From Chromatiales bacterium (lineage in GTDB: Bacteria; Pseudomonadota; Gammaproteobacteria; Chromatiales; Chromatiaceae), in NCBI GenBank assembly GCA_028280505.1, contig JANQLO010000048.1, forward strand, positions 1-64,000: a DNA stretch of 64,000 nucleotides. Reading direction: 5' to 3'. The translations under genes were made by a program, and so were the position numbers. This document shows positions 47,583 to 56,605 of the stretch, piece by piece (positions within the stretch are counted from its first letter, which is position 1; each line of letters begins with the position of its first letter). The notes under the pieces were generated by a model, which ran no database searches, had not been told where the DNA came from, and was given only the letters and a program-made list of their open reading frames with translations.

Positions 47583-48983
47583 CTACTTGACGCTGCCCCA
47601 GGCTTCGAGGGCACGTAGACGACTGGCCTTGAGGTCGACCAGCGGCGTCGGGTAATCGCGTCCCAGCTTCAGCCTCGCTGTCGCAAGCACATCTGCCGGT
47701 GCAGTCCAGGGCTGATGTATCCATTTCGTTGGCAAACGGGCCAACTCCGGCACCCAACGGCGGACGTAATCACCTTCCACGTCGAACTTCTGTCCTTGGG
47801 TCACCGGATTGAACACTCTGAAATAAGGTGCCGCATCGGCACCACAGCCCGCGGTCCATTGCCAACCCAGGGTGTTATTGGCGAGATCGGCGTCGACCAA
47901 AGTATCCCAGAACCACCGCGCACCGGCCTGCCAGGGCAGCAGTAGATTCTTGGTCAAAAAGGACGCCACCACCATTCGCACCCGATTGTGCATCCAACCG
48001 GTCGCCCATAGCTGACGCATGCCGGCATCGATCAATGGAATACCGGTCTTACCTCGCTGCCAGGCAGCAAGCGCCGCCGGGTCGTCGCGCCACGGAAAAT
48101 CGTCGAAGCGATTGTCGAGGGGCGTATCCGCGGTCTGTGGAAAATGAAACAACAAATGGTGGGCGAACTCACGCCAACCTAATTCACGCAAAAAAGCACC
48201 GGCGTCCGCCTTGACACCCTGGCACGCATACACAAGCTCGCGTGGACCGAGTTGGCCAAAATGCAAATAAGGTGATAAACGCGAAACCTCATCGCGATCC
48301 GGTCGATCCCGTCCATCGCCGTAATGGCGCAAACCGCCGGCCACGAAATCGTCAAGACGGGCTTCTGCACCGCCCCGGGTCGCCGTCCAAGCGGCATGCA
48401 TACCCTGATCCCAAGGCAATTTGGGTAATAGACCAAGCGCTTCCAGGCGTACGCCACCGAGACCGCGCCCCGATCGCCAAGACACTGACGGCACCCCGCT
48501 CGGTGCGCTCGGCAGCCCTTGGGCGAGCAGCTTCTTCCAGAAAGGGGTGAAAACCCGCAAGGGGCCACCCGCGTTTTTCTGTATCTCCCAGGGCTCGAAC
48601 AACAATGCGGCATTCGCGCTTTCGGCATGAATGCCGTGAGCGCGCAGCGCCTCCTTGACCTCGCTGTCACGCGCGATAATGGCTGGCTCGTACAGCCGAT
48701 TCCAATAGACGGCATCGGCACCCGTCCGCTCGATCAATTCAAAAAGCGTTTTCCGGCTGGCGCCCGTGCGCAACAGCAAGCGGCCGTCGAGTTGTCGATC
48801 GAGATCGGCCAACGCATGGTGCAACCACCAGTTCGACGCCGCACCCGGTTGCCAGGGCAACGCTTCGTCCAGCGCATGAATGTAGACCGGCAGAATCCGC
48901 TCATACCGCGCAGCCGCGATAGCCAAGGCCGGATTGTCGTTCAGTCTCAGATCGCGCCGGAACCAGACGATGGCCGTTGACAC
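47583..48983 (-). CDS. phrB: Deoxyribodipyrimidine photolyase
   Basis: This class I CPD photolyase uses blue light to split cyclobutane pyrimidine dimers. The 466-residue product has an N-terminal antenna domain starting STAIVWFRRDLRLNDNPALA and the FAD domain with YLHFGQLGPRELVYACQG and ELGWREFAHHLLFHFPQT. NRVRMVVASFLTKNLLLPWQ and NTLGWQWTAGCGADAAPYFR follow. The conserved tryptophan and FAD contacts appear intact. It lies next to a GST gene and convergent to the GPx-merR operon, completing a photo-oxidative stress region. Confidence 0.96.
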   Translation of the reverse strand: MSTAIVWFRRDLRLNDNPALAIAAARYERILPVYIHALDEALPWQPGAASNWWLHHALADLDRQLDGRLLLRTGASRKTLFELIERTGADAVYWNRLYEPAIIARDSEVKEALRAHGIHAESANAALLFEPWEIQKNAGGPLRVFTPFWKKLLAQGLPSAPSGVPSVSWRSGRGLGGVRLEALGLLPKLPWDQGMHAAWTATRGGAEARLDDFVAGGLRHYGDGRDRPDRDEVSRLSPYLHFGQLGPRELVYACQGVKADAGAFLRELGWREFAHHLLFHFPQTADTPLDNRFDDFPWRDDPAALAAWQRGKTGIPLIDAGMRQLWATGWMHNRVRMVVASFLTKNLLLPWQAGARWFWDTLVDADLANNTLGWQWTAGCGADAAPYFRVFNPVTQGQKFDVEGDYVRRWVPELARLPTKWIHQPWTAPADVLATARLKLGRDYPTPLVDLKASRLRALEAWGSVK

Positions 48984-48989
48984 AGGCCG

Positions 48990-49595
48990 TCAACGAGTCG
49001 GCGGCTGAGTCGCAAGCATCGAGGGACGGGCAGAAAAGGCGGCGTGCCAATCCGCCAGATGCGGCCGTTCGGCTCGCCACTCGCCGACCGCACCGCGCAA
49101 ATCCAAATACGAAAGCGCGACAGCCAGGGTAATGGTGCCGAGATCGACCCGATCTCCGAGCACGTCGGTTTGCTGTTCCAATTGATCGAGCGAACGCGTG
49201 ATGGCGCGTCGCTTGAGATCCAGCCACCAGTCCCAACTCAGCGCTTGCGGCCGCTTCCGGCACTCGACAAAAATCAACACGGCACAATCCAGGATGCCAT
49301 CACCGAGCGCTTGCTCTCGCAGCACAGTCCAACGCATGTCGTCATTCGGAATCATGCGTTGGCCGGCATGCATCTGGTCGAGGTATTCGCAAATCACCGG
49401 GCTGTCGTACAGCACTTGATCGTCGTCGGTCACCAAGGTTGGAACCATCGACAACGGATTCTGGCCGGTCAGCGCCGACGGCTCCGACCAACCGTCTATG
49501 GTTTCGATCTCGACCCGATCGTCGAGCCCGGTCTCGTGTAACAGCACGGTCACCTTGCGAACGAATGGCGAGGTATGGGAATGGCGTAGCAGCAC
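48990..49595 (-). CDS. Glutathione S-transferase family protein
   Basis: The 201-residue product starts at GTG 49595 with GGAGG 6 nt upstream. The N-terminal thioredoxin-like domain reads LLRHSHTSPFVRKVTVLLHE, with NPLSMVPTLV and the glutathione-contact motif LYDSPVICEYLD. A helical C-terminal domain follows. The substrate is unknown; conjugation or reduction of oxidised lipids is plausible from the position 6 nt upstream of phrB. Confidence 0.9.
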   Translation of the reverse strand: MLLRHSHTSPFVRKVTVLLHETGLDDRVEIETIDGWSEPSALTGQNPLSMVPTLVTDDDQVLYDSPVICEYLDQMHAGQRMIPNDDMRWTVLREQALGDGILDCAVLIFVECRKRPQALSWDWWLDLKRRAITRSLDQLEQQTDVLGDRVDLGTITLAVALSYLDLRGAVGEWRAERPHLADWHAAFSARPSMLATQPPTR

Positions 49596-49678
49596 GGCGA
49601 ACCTCCGATGGCGAATCAGCCCGGATTATCGACCAGCCACAAGCGAAAACCCAGCCCACAACGGGCCGGGTGACATGA

Positions 49679-51070
49679 TCAGGCGGCAGCGTCGCCGGTG
49701 ATGATATGCGCCGGCAGGTCCGACCCCTGATGCCGTTCATCATTGATCAGCAGATCTTTCTTGAAGCGCTCTTCATCGACCGTCGCGCCCAAAAACTCGG
49801 CCACCGAACGCATATCCACCTCGGCGTTCTCCAGACAGCAGGTCGCACCCGGCGATGGGGTCATGTTGAAAATCGCGCCAACCCCGGTGTCGATTTTCGC
49901 CTCGCCCATCATCAACTTACGGTGATCCTTGTCGATCAACTGCGGTCGGATGCCGCCGACATGGTGGGCAAACTTGAGATCGCGATACTTCAGATCGGGC
50001 ACGATCTTGCGCGCATCTTTCAGGAACAAACGACGTCGCAGAATCGGAATCTCGAACAGAAAATTCTTGAACATGTAATTGCGAATGTCGGTAACCTTGA
50101 GCAGGTCGTACAACACGTTCCAGACCTTTCGGTCGAAGCGGAACACCCGCATGAAGTCCTTCAGCGTTTCCCAGTTGTAGCGTTCAAGTACCGGCAAAAC
50201 CAGAGCGGTCGGCCCCCAACGGGTCTTGCCCGGCACCATGACGTCCGGATCGCCGTGGATCGCGGCAAACGGCAGCTTATCGTTCTGAACCGTATATACC
50301 TTGCCATGCAGTACCTGCGGCGTGAAATAGTAGCTGCCTGCCACCGGCAAGACCGAATAATGATGGCCATAGCCAAGGTCGTGAGCCAGCTTCAGGCTGT
50401 GCCCGCCGGCACACACGACGATTGAGCGTGCCTGATAGGTGGTATCACGGGTTTCGATCGTGAATAGCTCGCCTCGCATCCGAATGTGCTCGACTCTACT
50501 GTTGTAATGAACGTCGATTTCCCTGTCTTCGCAGCGCTGCGCCTGACGTACGAACGAACGAGCCAGAGCCTCGAAATTGACCGCGGTGTATTCGTCTTCC
50601 GAGCCGAGGGCGATGATTTCGTCCGGGCGCAGACTGCCTTTGGAGTACGCAACGACAGGCTCGATACGAGCAATATCCTTGGCTTCCAGCAGTTTAAGGC
50701 GCGGATAATGCGGCGATAACATTTCGAAACGCTCGCGCAATTGCTGGCACTCACGCGTGCCAACGCCGAGCACCATCTTCGGGAACTTGAAAATCAGATG
50801 ATCGATATCGGGTTGAGCAACCGCGTAGTTTTCGACCATACGCGCAGCACGTTGGACCTTTAGCGCCTTTTCCAGACTGTAATTGGTCTCGATGTCGCCA
50901 CAGTGCAGCGTCTGGCTGTTATTGCTGTGCAGCGAGTTCACGCGTGCCGGCGCGGCATACTTCTCCAGCATGCCGACGTGTTTGATATCGGTGTACTTGG
51001 ATGTCAGGTACAACAGCGCCGACCCGGTAACCCCACCGCCGACGATAAGCAAATCATAAACCTGGCTCAT
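49679..51070 (-). CDS. mqo: Malate:quinone oxidoreductase, epsilonproteobacterial type
   Basis: The predicted membrane-associated flavoenzyme oxidises malate to oxaloacetate and passes electrons to quinone. The 463-residue product has the FAD motif YDLLIVGGGVTGSALLYLTS, then SNNSQTLHCGDIETNYSLEK, LPVAGSYYF, KLPFAAIHGDPDVMVPGKTR and NMTPSPGATCCLENA. These segments match the Helicobacter/Campylobacter-type enzyme better than the longer E. coli type. The gene stands alone. Other FAD-dependent 2-hydroxyacid oxidases are an alternative. Confidence 0.83.
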   Translation of the reverse strand: MSQVYDLLIVGGGVTGSALLYLTSKYTDIKHVGMLEKYAAPARVNSLHSNNSQTLHCGDIETNYSLEKALKVQRAARMVENYAVAQPDIDHLIFKFPKMVLGVGTRECQQLRERFEMLSPHYPRLKLLEAKDIARIEPVVAYSKGSLRPDEIIALGSEDEYTAVNFEALARSFVRQAQRCEDREIDVHYNSRVEHIRMRGELFTIETRDTTYQARSIVVCAGGHSLKLAHDLGYGHHYSVLPVAGSYYFTPQVLHGKVYTVQNDKLPFAAIHGDPDVMVPGKTRWGPTALVLPVLERYNWETLKDFMRVFRFDRKVWNVLYDLLKVTDIRNYMFKNFLFEIPILRRRLFLKDARKIVPDLKYRDLKFAHHVGGIRPQLIDKDHRKLMMGEAKIDTGVGAIFNMTPSPGATCCLENAEVDMRSVAEFLGATVDEERFKKDLLINDERHQGSDLPAHIITGDAAA

Positions 51071-51194
51071 AACAACAACCTCTAAACACTTATGTCGGCG
51101 GAGATTACCGGTTAGGACACCGGCTCGCTAATGAGTTTTTTGACTCCTCGTCATTGATGCATTTGACGCATGGCGGCGAATCTTTAAAATTATA

Positions 51195-51222
51195 TTGACA
51201 ATTTAGTAATTACTTATATACT
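51195..51222 (+). promoter_or_regulatory. Strong sigma-70 promoter of the sulfur globule protein gene
   Basis: A perfect -35 box TTGACA (51195-51200), a 16-nt spacer and TATACT (51217-51222) lie in an AT-rich stretch about 105 nt before the start of the gene at 51329. It is the best consensus promoter in the window. Confidence 0.85.
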
Positions 51223-51328
51223 GCTCGATCAACGGCATGCAGTACCGCCGGCCGCTCCCCACAAGCGGCAACACGATATACCGGAACGACATCCGATCCG
51301 GTGAAAAAAACAATTTGGAGACAAAGAC

Positions 51329-51676
51329 ATGAAAAAAATCATCGTACTGGCTGCCGTTCTCGCGACCGCTCAGGCTTCGGCTTGGTGGGGCAACGGCTAT
51401 AACAATGCCTATAACAACGGTTACGGCACCGGCAACGGTTGGGGCAATGGCGTCATGGATGGCGTTGGTGACGCTGCCGGCGAAGGTACCTTCAGCATGA
51501 ATTTCTCCGGCAAGGCCCGCACCAACATGCGTGGCTACGGTAACGGCTACGGTGCCGGTGACGGCTGGGGCCGCGGCTACAACTACCAGGCGCCCTACTA
51601 TGGCTACGCACCCTACGGCTACGCGCCTTATGCACCGGTCGCTCCGGTTGCACCGCAGGAACCCGCTGCCGAGTGA
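51329..51676 (+). CDS. sgp: Sulfur globule protein-like secreted protein
   Basis: The 115-residue product has a signal peptide ([18 protein letters not shown]) and a low-complexity mature part rich in Gly, Asn, Tyr and Trp ([20 protein letters not shown], later [19 protein letters not shown]). A middle segment [20 protein letters not shown] resembles that of Sgp proteins, which coat periplasmic sulfur globules in Allochromatium and related sulfur oxidisers. GGAG lies 9 nt before the start. A consensus promoter and a strong terminator flank the gene, fitting an abundant structural protein. The assignment rests on composition and motif resemblance. Confidence 0.8.
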   Translation: MKKIIVLAAVLATAQASAWWGNGYNNAYNNGYGTGNGWGNGVMDGVGDAAGEGTFSMNFSGKARTNMRGYGNGYGAGDGWGRGYNYQAPYYGYAPYGYAPYAPVAPVAPQEPAAE

Positions 51677-51697
51677 TACCGCTTAGGTGCTTCTTCG

Positions 51698-51726
51698 AAA
51701 CCCCGCGCCTCGTCGCGGGGTTTTTT
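51698..51726 (+). terminator. Rho-independent terminator after the sulfur globule protein gene
   Basis: AAACCCCGCG (51698-51707) pairs with CGCGGGGTTT (51714-51723) around a 6-nt loop and ends in six T residues. It lies 21 nt after the stop codon. Confidence 0.93.
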
Positions 51727-51794
51727 GTGCACGCCCGATCGCTACTGTCCTACACTGGACGCTTCGGAGTTCAGTTTGCCAAGGAGCTTTCTCG

Positions 51795-52487
51795 ATGACA
51801 CGCCTTCTCGTCCCCGTGATGCTGTTGCTGTTGACCGCGCCATTGGCAGCCCATCAGGACGTATTACCGTATAACCGAATCAGCCTGAACGAATCGGCGA
51901 TGATCGAGATCGACAACGACCTGCTGGTCGTGATGCTGTTCGCCCAGGCGGAGGGACGCAACGCCACACAACCGGCTGACGAGGTAAATCGCCAGATCGA
52001 CTGGGCAATCAATCTGGTCAAAAGCCATCCCGAGATCAAAATCCAGACGATGGACTACAACACGCAGCCGGTATACAGCAAAAACAACATCCGCGGCTGG
52101 CGAGTGAACCAGTCGCTACGTCTCGAGAGCCGCGACAGCCGTCTACTGGGTGATTTGATCGGTCGACTGCAGGAACAGTTGCAGGTGCAATCGATCAATT
52201 ATCAGATCTCGGACGAACAGCGCCGCAAATATCTCGACAGCCTGACCGCCGAGGCACTGGAAAACTTCAGAGCACGTGCCGAACACATTACGAAGGCACT
52301 CGGGCGCAGCGGTTTTCGCATCGTGCAGTTACACATCAACGACGGTCAAAACCGACCCATGCCGATGGCCCGTGGCATAATGCTGGAATCCAAGGCCGAT
52401 ATGGCCATCGCCCCGGCCCGGATCGAGGCGGGAACTCAACAGATGACGATTTCGGTCAACGGGGAAATCGAACTCAACGAACCCTGA
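51795..52487 (+). CDS. SIMPL (DUF541) domain periplasmic protein
   Basis: The start is ATG 51795, with AAGGAG 8 nt upstream; an in-frame start at 51687 would lie in the preceding terminator. The 230-residue protein has a signal peptide (MTRLLVPVMLLLLTAPLAAH). The SIMPL domain includes NNIRGWRVNQSLRLESRDSR and a middle helix ENFRARAEHITKALGRSGFR. It ends ISVNGEIELNEP. The family is periplasmic and linked loosely to oxidative stress resistance; its biochemical role is not established. Confidence 0.87.
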   Translation: MTRLLVPVMLLLLTAPLAAHQDVLPYNRISLNESAMIEIDNDLLVVMLFAQAEGRNATQPADEVNRQIDWAINLVKSHPEIKIQTMDYNTQPVYSKNNIRGWRVNQSLRLESRDSRLLGDLIGRLQEQLQVQSINYQISDEQRRKYLDSLTAEALENFRARAEHITKALGRSGFRIVQLHINDGQNRPMPMARGIMLESKADMAIAPARIEAGTQQMTISVNGEIELNEP

Positions 52488-52504
52488 GAAAAACCGCATG
52501 TCGA

Positions 52505-53188
52505 TCAGTTCATTGCCTGAAGGTCCTTCAAACGACTGATCTGCGAAGCGATTTGCTGCAAACGCTCGCCGGCAGCCGGCGGCGGATCGACACAATCGGC
52601 CAAGCAACGCTCAGCGTCGGCATACAAGGCGTTCAACTGCGTCAGATCGAACAACTGCAAGGTGGCAGCGAGTGCCGGTTCGGATTCCGACAACAGACTG
52701 GGCGCCAATTCGCCCGGTCCGATGGTGCTCTCGGGATGGAGCAAATCGGCTACCAGCGGTTGCTCGAGCAATGCGAAATGCACCTCGCGCGCCGCATGCT
52801 CCTGTTCCAGCTCATCCAGGGCCTGAGGGTCACCGGCGGCCCCGCGCTCGACGTTGCGCATGATCACCGCCAAAAGGTCTCGAATCGCACGCTGATTGCC
52901 CGACTGATCATCGGCCAGGCCGGCCGACTGCTCATAGAGGCGATCCAGTTGTTCTTTGAGGGCGAGAATCACATCGCTTTCCTCGTTCGGTTTGAGATCG
53001 ACGGCGCGTTGGACCGTGTTTCGCAAAGCATCGATGAAACCGAGTAGTTCCTCATGGTCGAGTCGCTGCATCTCAAGCAAGCGCTCGTCGTTATGCGCCT
53101 CGGCATGATCGGCGAACAACGGATTATCGAGCTTGCGTCGGTGATGCCGCTCGTGGCGGCCGGGAAACTGGCTGAAAGAGATAGTCAC
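52505..53188 (-). CDS. Helical acidic protein, unknown function
   Basis: No family was recognised. The 227-residue protein (GTG 53188) is acidic and almost wholly helical, with a His/Arg-rich start (GRHERHHRRKLDNPLF) and coiled-coil-like stretches (DVILALKEQLDRLYEQSAGL). It has no signal peptide and no membrane segment. It converges on the SIMPL gene with 17 nt between stops. Codon use is like that of its neighbours, and the frame is long and open, so it is probably expressed. Confidence 0.65.
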   Translation of the reverse strand: MTISFSQFPGRHERHHRRKLDNPLFADHAEAHNDERLLEMQRLDHEELLGFIDALRNTVQRAVDLKPNEESDVILALKEQLDRLYEQSAGLADDQSGNQRAIRDLLAVIMRNVERGAAGDPQALDELEQEHAAREVHFALLEQPLVADLLHPESTIGPGELAPSLLSESEPALAATLQLFDLTQLNALYADAERCLADCVDPPPAAGERLQQIASQISRLKDLQAMN

Positions 53189-53341
53189 GGGACTGGCTTT
53201 ACCAAATCTGTCGAAACGTTATAAATCAACACACTCGGGACGGGCAACTGATCTCCGGATAACACACCCGACTCGGAACTCGTCGACATAAGGCCTCACC
53301 GTCCGGATGTTCGTCAAACGAACCTGGCAACACGTCAGCAA

Positions 53342-53388
53342 GCGATCGACCCCGCGGTAGTCATCTTCTCCTCCGCGGCGTCGATCGC
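53342..53388. other. Long imperfect palindrome in a divergent gap
   Basis: GCGATCGAC-C-CCGCGG (53342-53357) pairs with CCGCGG-C-GTCGATCGC (53373-53388) around a 15-nt loop, giving 15 base pairs with one C-C mismatch. There is no T-tract on either side. It lies between two divergent genes of unknown regulation and could be an operator, an mRNA leader hairpin or a small repeat. Confidence 0.6.
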
Positions 53389-53480
53389 ATGCTGCTCGGC
53401 CGACACCAGGCTATCAACCCGATGCCACAACGGTTATCTCGTATAATGACGGTCCTTGAACAGCCGGACGGCAGGCACCG

Positions 53481-54743
53481 ATGCGCGTCACATTGCACGG
53501 AATCTTGCTGCTCTGGACGCTCTTTGGTGCTGCGACGGCCGAATACCTCGTAACGACACCGGCCGGGGACGAGATCCCGGTGAATATCTATCCCGCAGAC
53601 GGCGATACCCTGATCCTTTGGCTACCATCCGAGTTTGGCATCGGCGAACGGCGGATAGCCCTGGGCACGGCGCTCGGCGATGTCGGACTCGAGGTCTGGG
53701 CGCCTGATCTACACGCCGCGTGGTTCCTTCCTGCCGGACGCTACAGTCTCAACGACATCGATCCCCAAATCGTCCAAATCCTGCTCGATGAAGCAATCCG
53801 CGTATCCGGCAAACGCGTGGTACTGATGGCGACGGGGCGAACCGTAGCATTGGCGCTACGTGGCGCACGTCAATGGCAACAACGTGCCGTGAATAGCCGT
53901 TCGCTGATTGGCCTACTGGCATTCAGCCCCCGTTTATTCGCTCGTACGCCGCAGGGTGGCGATCGTGCCGAGTATCTGCCAATCGCGAGTGCCAGCAATC
54001 TACCGATTTACATTCTCCAGCCACAAGACTCGAGCGGCATCTGGCGCATCGGCGAAGATTTCCGTCAACTCGAAAAGGGCGGCAGCCCGGTATTCCTGCA
54101 TCGTCTGCCGGGCGTATCCGACGGCTTTTTCGGACGCGCCGAATACACCGAGACCGAAGCGGCCATGACAAATCGTTTACCGGGGATGTTGCGGGCGGCG
54201 ATCGGACAACTGGACGAATTCGACGGCGCCCCCACCGAGATCGCACCAATCGCGGTGGAAGACCAAGCCCCGGAATCTTCCGGCGGGGATGCGCTTTTGC
54301 GCCCTTACCCCGAACCGCGCCCGGCACCACCGCTCCTACTGACACGACTTAACGGCGAGCGTGCTGATCTGGCGGATTTAGGCGGCCGCGTGGTACTGCT
54401 GAACTTCTGGGCCACCTGGTGCCCGCCTTGTGTCGAGGAGATCCCGTCGCTGCAAAGCCTGTATGAACAACTGCGGCCTGAGGGGTTGGAGATCCTGGCG
54501 GTCGATGTCGGGGAATCTGCCGAAACCGTCAAAACCTTTCTGGCCGACAAGCCCGTCACTTTTCCGGTACTGCTCGATCCCGAGGGCCGGGCCCTACGCC
54601 GGTGGGGCGTATACGCTTTTCCGACTACGCTGGTACTCGACCGTGATCACCACATCCGCTACGCAGTATTCGGCGCCTTCGATTGGAGTAGCGAAGAGGT
54701 AATCGAGACGCTAACGCCGTTACTGAAAGCCACACCGCGGTAA
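53481..54743 (+). CDS. Periplasmic hydrolase-like domain fused to a TlpA-type thioredoxin domain
   Basis: The 420-residue protein has a signal peptide (MRVTLHGILLLWTLFGAATA). Residues about 20-250 resemble a degenerate alpha/beta-hydrolase fold (VVLMATGRTVALALRGARQW, LPIYILQPQDSSGIWRIG) with no obvious Ser nucleophile motif. A proline-rich linker (about 265-285) leads to a TlpA/ResA-like thioredoxin domain with active site FWATWCPPCVEEIP and the cis-proline region YAFPTTLVLDRDHHIRYAV. The thioredoxin half should reduce disulfides in the periplasm. The target is unknown. Confidence 0.82.
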   Translation: MRVTLHGILLLWTLFGAATAEYLVTTPAGDEIPVNIYPADGDTLILWLPSEFGIGERRIALGTALGDVGLEVWAPDLHAAWFLPAGRYSLNDIDPQIVQILLDEAIRVSGKRVVLMATGRTVALALRGARQWQQRAVNSRSLIGLLAFSPRLFARTPQGGDRAEYLPIASASNLPIYILQPQDSSGIWRIGEDFRQLEKGGSPVFLHRLPGVSDGFFGRAEYTETEAAMTNRLPGMLRAAIGQLDEFDGAPTEIAPIAVEDQAPESSGGDALLRPYPEPRPAPPLLLTRLNGERADLADLGGRVVLLNFWATWCPPCVEEIPSLQSLYEQLRPEGLEILAVDVGESAETVKTFLADKPVTFPVLLDPEGRALRRWGVYAFPTTLVLDRDHHIRYAVFGAFDWSSEEVIETLTPLLKATPR

Positions 54744-54825
54744 CCGTAATCCTCGGCCTGAGTAACGACGAACGCGACCGCCCGACAAACCGCACCGCCT
54801 TCCGACTCCAGTCCGGCAGGCGCGT

Positions 54826-55221
54826 TTAATCGAACCGCGGCACGGGATTTTCGCGATACCACGTCAACCCCTCGTCATCGGTCACCCAGATCTGGTGATC
54901 GACGGTATGGCGCACCACTTGCCGATCGGTCAGCACATAATCGATGGCCACCGACTGGGTCCAACGGGTCTCGTCAACCTTGGACAAGGGAATGGACACG
55001 TCGTAGGCCGTCACCCGTATGTTTTCCAGGTCTTGTTGTATCTTCGGCGGGTTCTGTGGATCGATCTTGCGGAAAAAATACATTTTCTCCAACGCCCCCC
55101 ACCGCACCACATCCTCGAAGGTCTTGACCTTCGCTTCGAGCTGCGCGGGCATCTCGCGCTCGGGGAGCATTTTACAAGCGGAGAGGGCCACCAACAGGCT
55201 GAGAACTAGCAGGATACGCAT
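54826..55221 (-). CDS. Small lipoprotein, unknown function
   Basis: The 131-residue product has a lipoprotein signal (MRILLVLSLLVALSACKMLP, lipobox LSAC with cysteine 16). The mature domain includes VVRWGALEKMYFFRKIDPQN and TRWTQSVAIDYVLTDRQVVR. This looks like a compact NTF2- or cystatin-like fold, but no family was recognised with confidence. It lies between two plus-strand genes. Confidence 0.7.
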   Translation of the reverse strand: MRILLVLSLLVALSACKMLPEREMPAQLEAKVKTFEDVVRWGALEKMYFFRKIDPQNPPKIQQDLENIRVTAYDVSIPLSKVDETRWTQSVAIDYVLTDRQVVRHTVDHQIWVTDDEGLTWYRENPVPRFD

Positions 55222-55381
55222 GAAAGAGACACCGACCTAATCGACGGCAATATCTTAACCCGCCAGGACTCGAAAAGCGGACCGGCATTTTCTGCATCGT
55301 GACAGCAATCCGTCGACAAGGCCTTGGATGCCATTACCCATGGTGCTGCTATGATGGCGCCCCGAATTCCTGGAGTAACCC

Positions 55382-56605
55382 ATGTCGGTAGTCGAAGACG
55401 CCCCGGACGATGTCGTCCCAAATGAAGATGGCCTGCTGCGCGAGGTGCGTCACGCGGACACCACGATAACTCTGCTCGGCACGGCACATGTCTCACGCAC
55501 CAGCGCCGAGCAAGTCGCGCGCGAGTTGGACAGTAAAGCCTATCAGGCGGTGGCGATCGAGCTTTGCCCGAGCCGTTTCGACGCGCTGAACAACCCCGAC
55601 GCGCTGGCCGACCTGGATCTGATGCAGGTGGTCCGCCAAGGCAAGGCGTCGATGGTCATGGCCAACCTGGCGATGGCCGCCTATCAGCAACGCCTGGGCG
55701 ACCAACTCGGCATCGAGCCCGGTGCCGAAATGCGCATGGCCGTCGAGCAGGCCAAGGTACACGACCTACCGGTGGTGCTAATCGACCGCGAGATCGGCAC
55801 GACACTCAAACGTACCGCTCACGGTCTGAGTTGGTGGCGCCGTACGGCATTATTCAGCGGCCTGGTGGGCAGTCTGCTGTCGAAAGAAGAGGTCAGCGAG
55901 GAAGACATCGAGCATCTCAAGGAAGGCGACGTCTTGGAGACCACCTTTGCCGAGTTCGCGCATGACCGCCAGGACCTGTATCAGCCGCTGATCGCCGAAC
56001 GCGATCAGTACATGGCGGCCAAGCTGCGCGAAGCGGCGGAAGCGCACCCCGGACGTCCCATCTTGGCGGTGGTGGGGGCCGGACATCTCAAGGGTATCGC
56101 GGCGCAGTTCGACGATCCCCAGCCGGCTGCCGCAGTCATCGCGAAATTGGACACCATACCGCCCAAATCACGTTGGCCGCGCTTTATCCCCTGGGTGATC
56201 GCCGGCCTGATTCTGTTCGGTTTCTACCTGGGTTTCTCGCGCAACCCTGACCTGGGCTGGCAGCTGGTGCGAGACTGGGTGCTGATTAACGGCGGTCTTT
56301 CGGCGCTCGGTGCCCTGATCGCGACCGCGCACCCACTGACCGTGGTGACCGCTTTTCTCGCTGCGCCCCTGACCTCGCTGAACCCGACCATAGGTGCGGG
56401 TATGGTCACCGCGGCGGCGGAGCTCTGGTTGCGCAAACCCCGGGTCAGCGACTTCGGCCGACTGCGCGAAGACACCAAGGCCTTGCGGGGCTGGTGGCGT
56501 AACCGCGTGTCACGCACCTTGCTGGTCTTTCTGTTCAGCACCATAGGTTCGGCGATCGGAACCTATGTCGCCGGTTTCCTGATCTATGACCGGCTTAACG
56601 CTTAA
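55382..56605 (+). CDS. TraB family protein (TIGR00261 type)
   Basis: The 407-residue protein has an N-terminal TraB/GumN-like domain, TITLLGTAHVSRTSAEQVAR with VAIELCPSRFDAL, and the conserved histidine segment LAVVGAGHLKGIAAQF. About four membrane helices follow in the C-terminal third (IPWVIAGLILFGFYLGFS, TLLVFLFSTIGSAIGTYVA). Relatives include PrgY, which degrades or sequesters a peptide pheromone in enterococci, and archaeal homologues. In proteobacteria the role is unknown; a membrane metalloprotease-like activity is inferred. Confidence 0.87.
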   Translation: MSVVEDAPDDVVPNEDGLLREVRHADTTITLLGTAHVSRTSAEQVARELDSKAYQAVAIELCPSRFDALNNPDALADLDLMQVVRQGKASMVMANLAMAAYQQRLGDQLGIEPGAEMRMAVEQAKVHDLPVVLIDREIGTTLKRTAHGLSWWRRTALFSGLVGSLLSKEEVSEEDIEHLKEGDVLETTFAEFAHDRQDLYQPLIAERDQYMAAKLREAAEAHPGRPILAVVGAGHLKGIAAQFDDPQPAAAVIAKLDTIPPKSRWPRFIPWVIAGLILFGFYLGFSRNPDLGWQLVRDWVLINGGLSALGALIATAHPLTVVTAFLAAPLTSLNPTIGAGMVTAAAELWLRKPRVSDFGRLREDTKALRGWWRNRVSRTLLVFLFSTIGSAIGTYVAGFLIYDRLNA

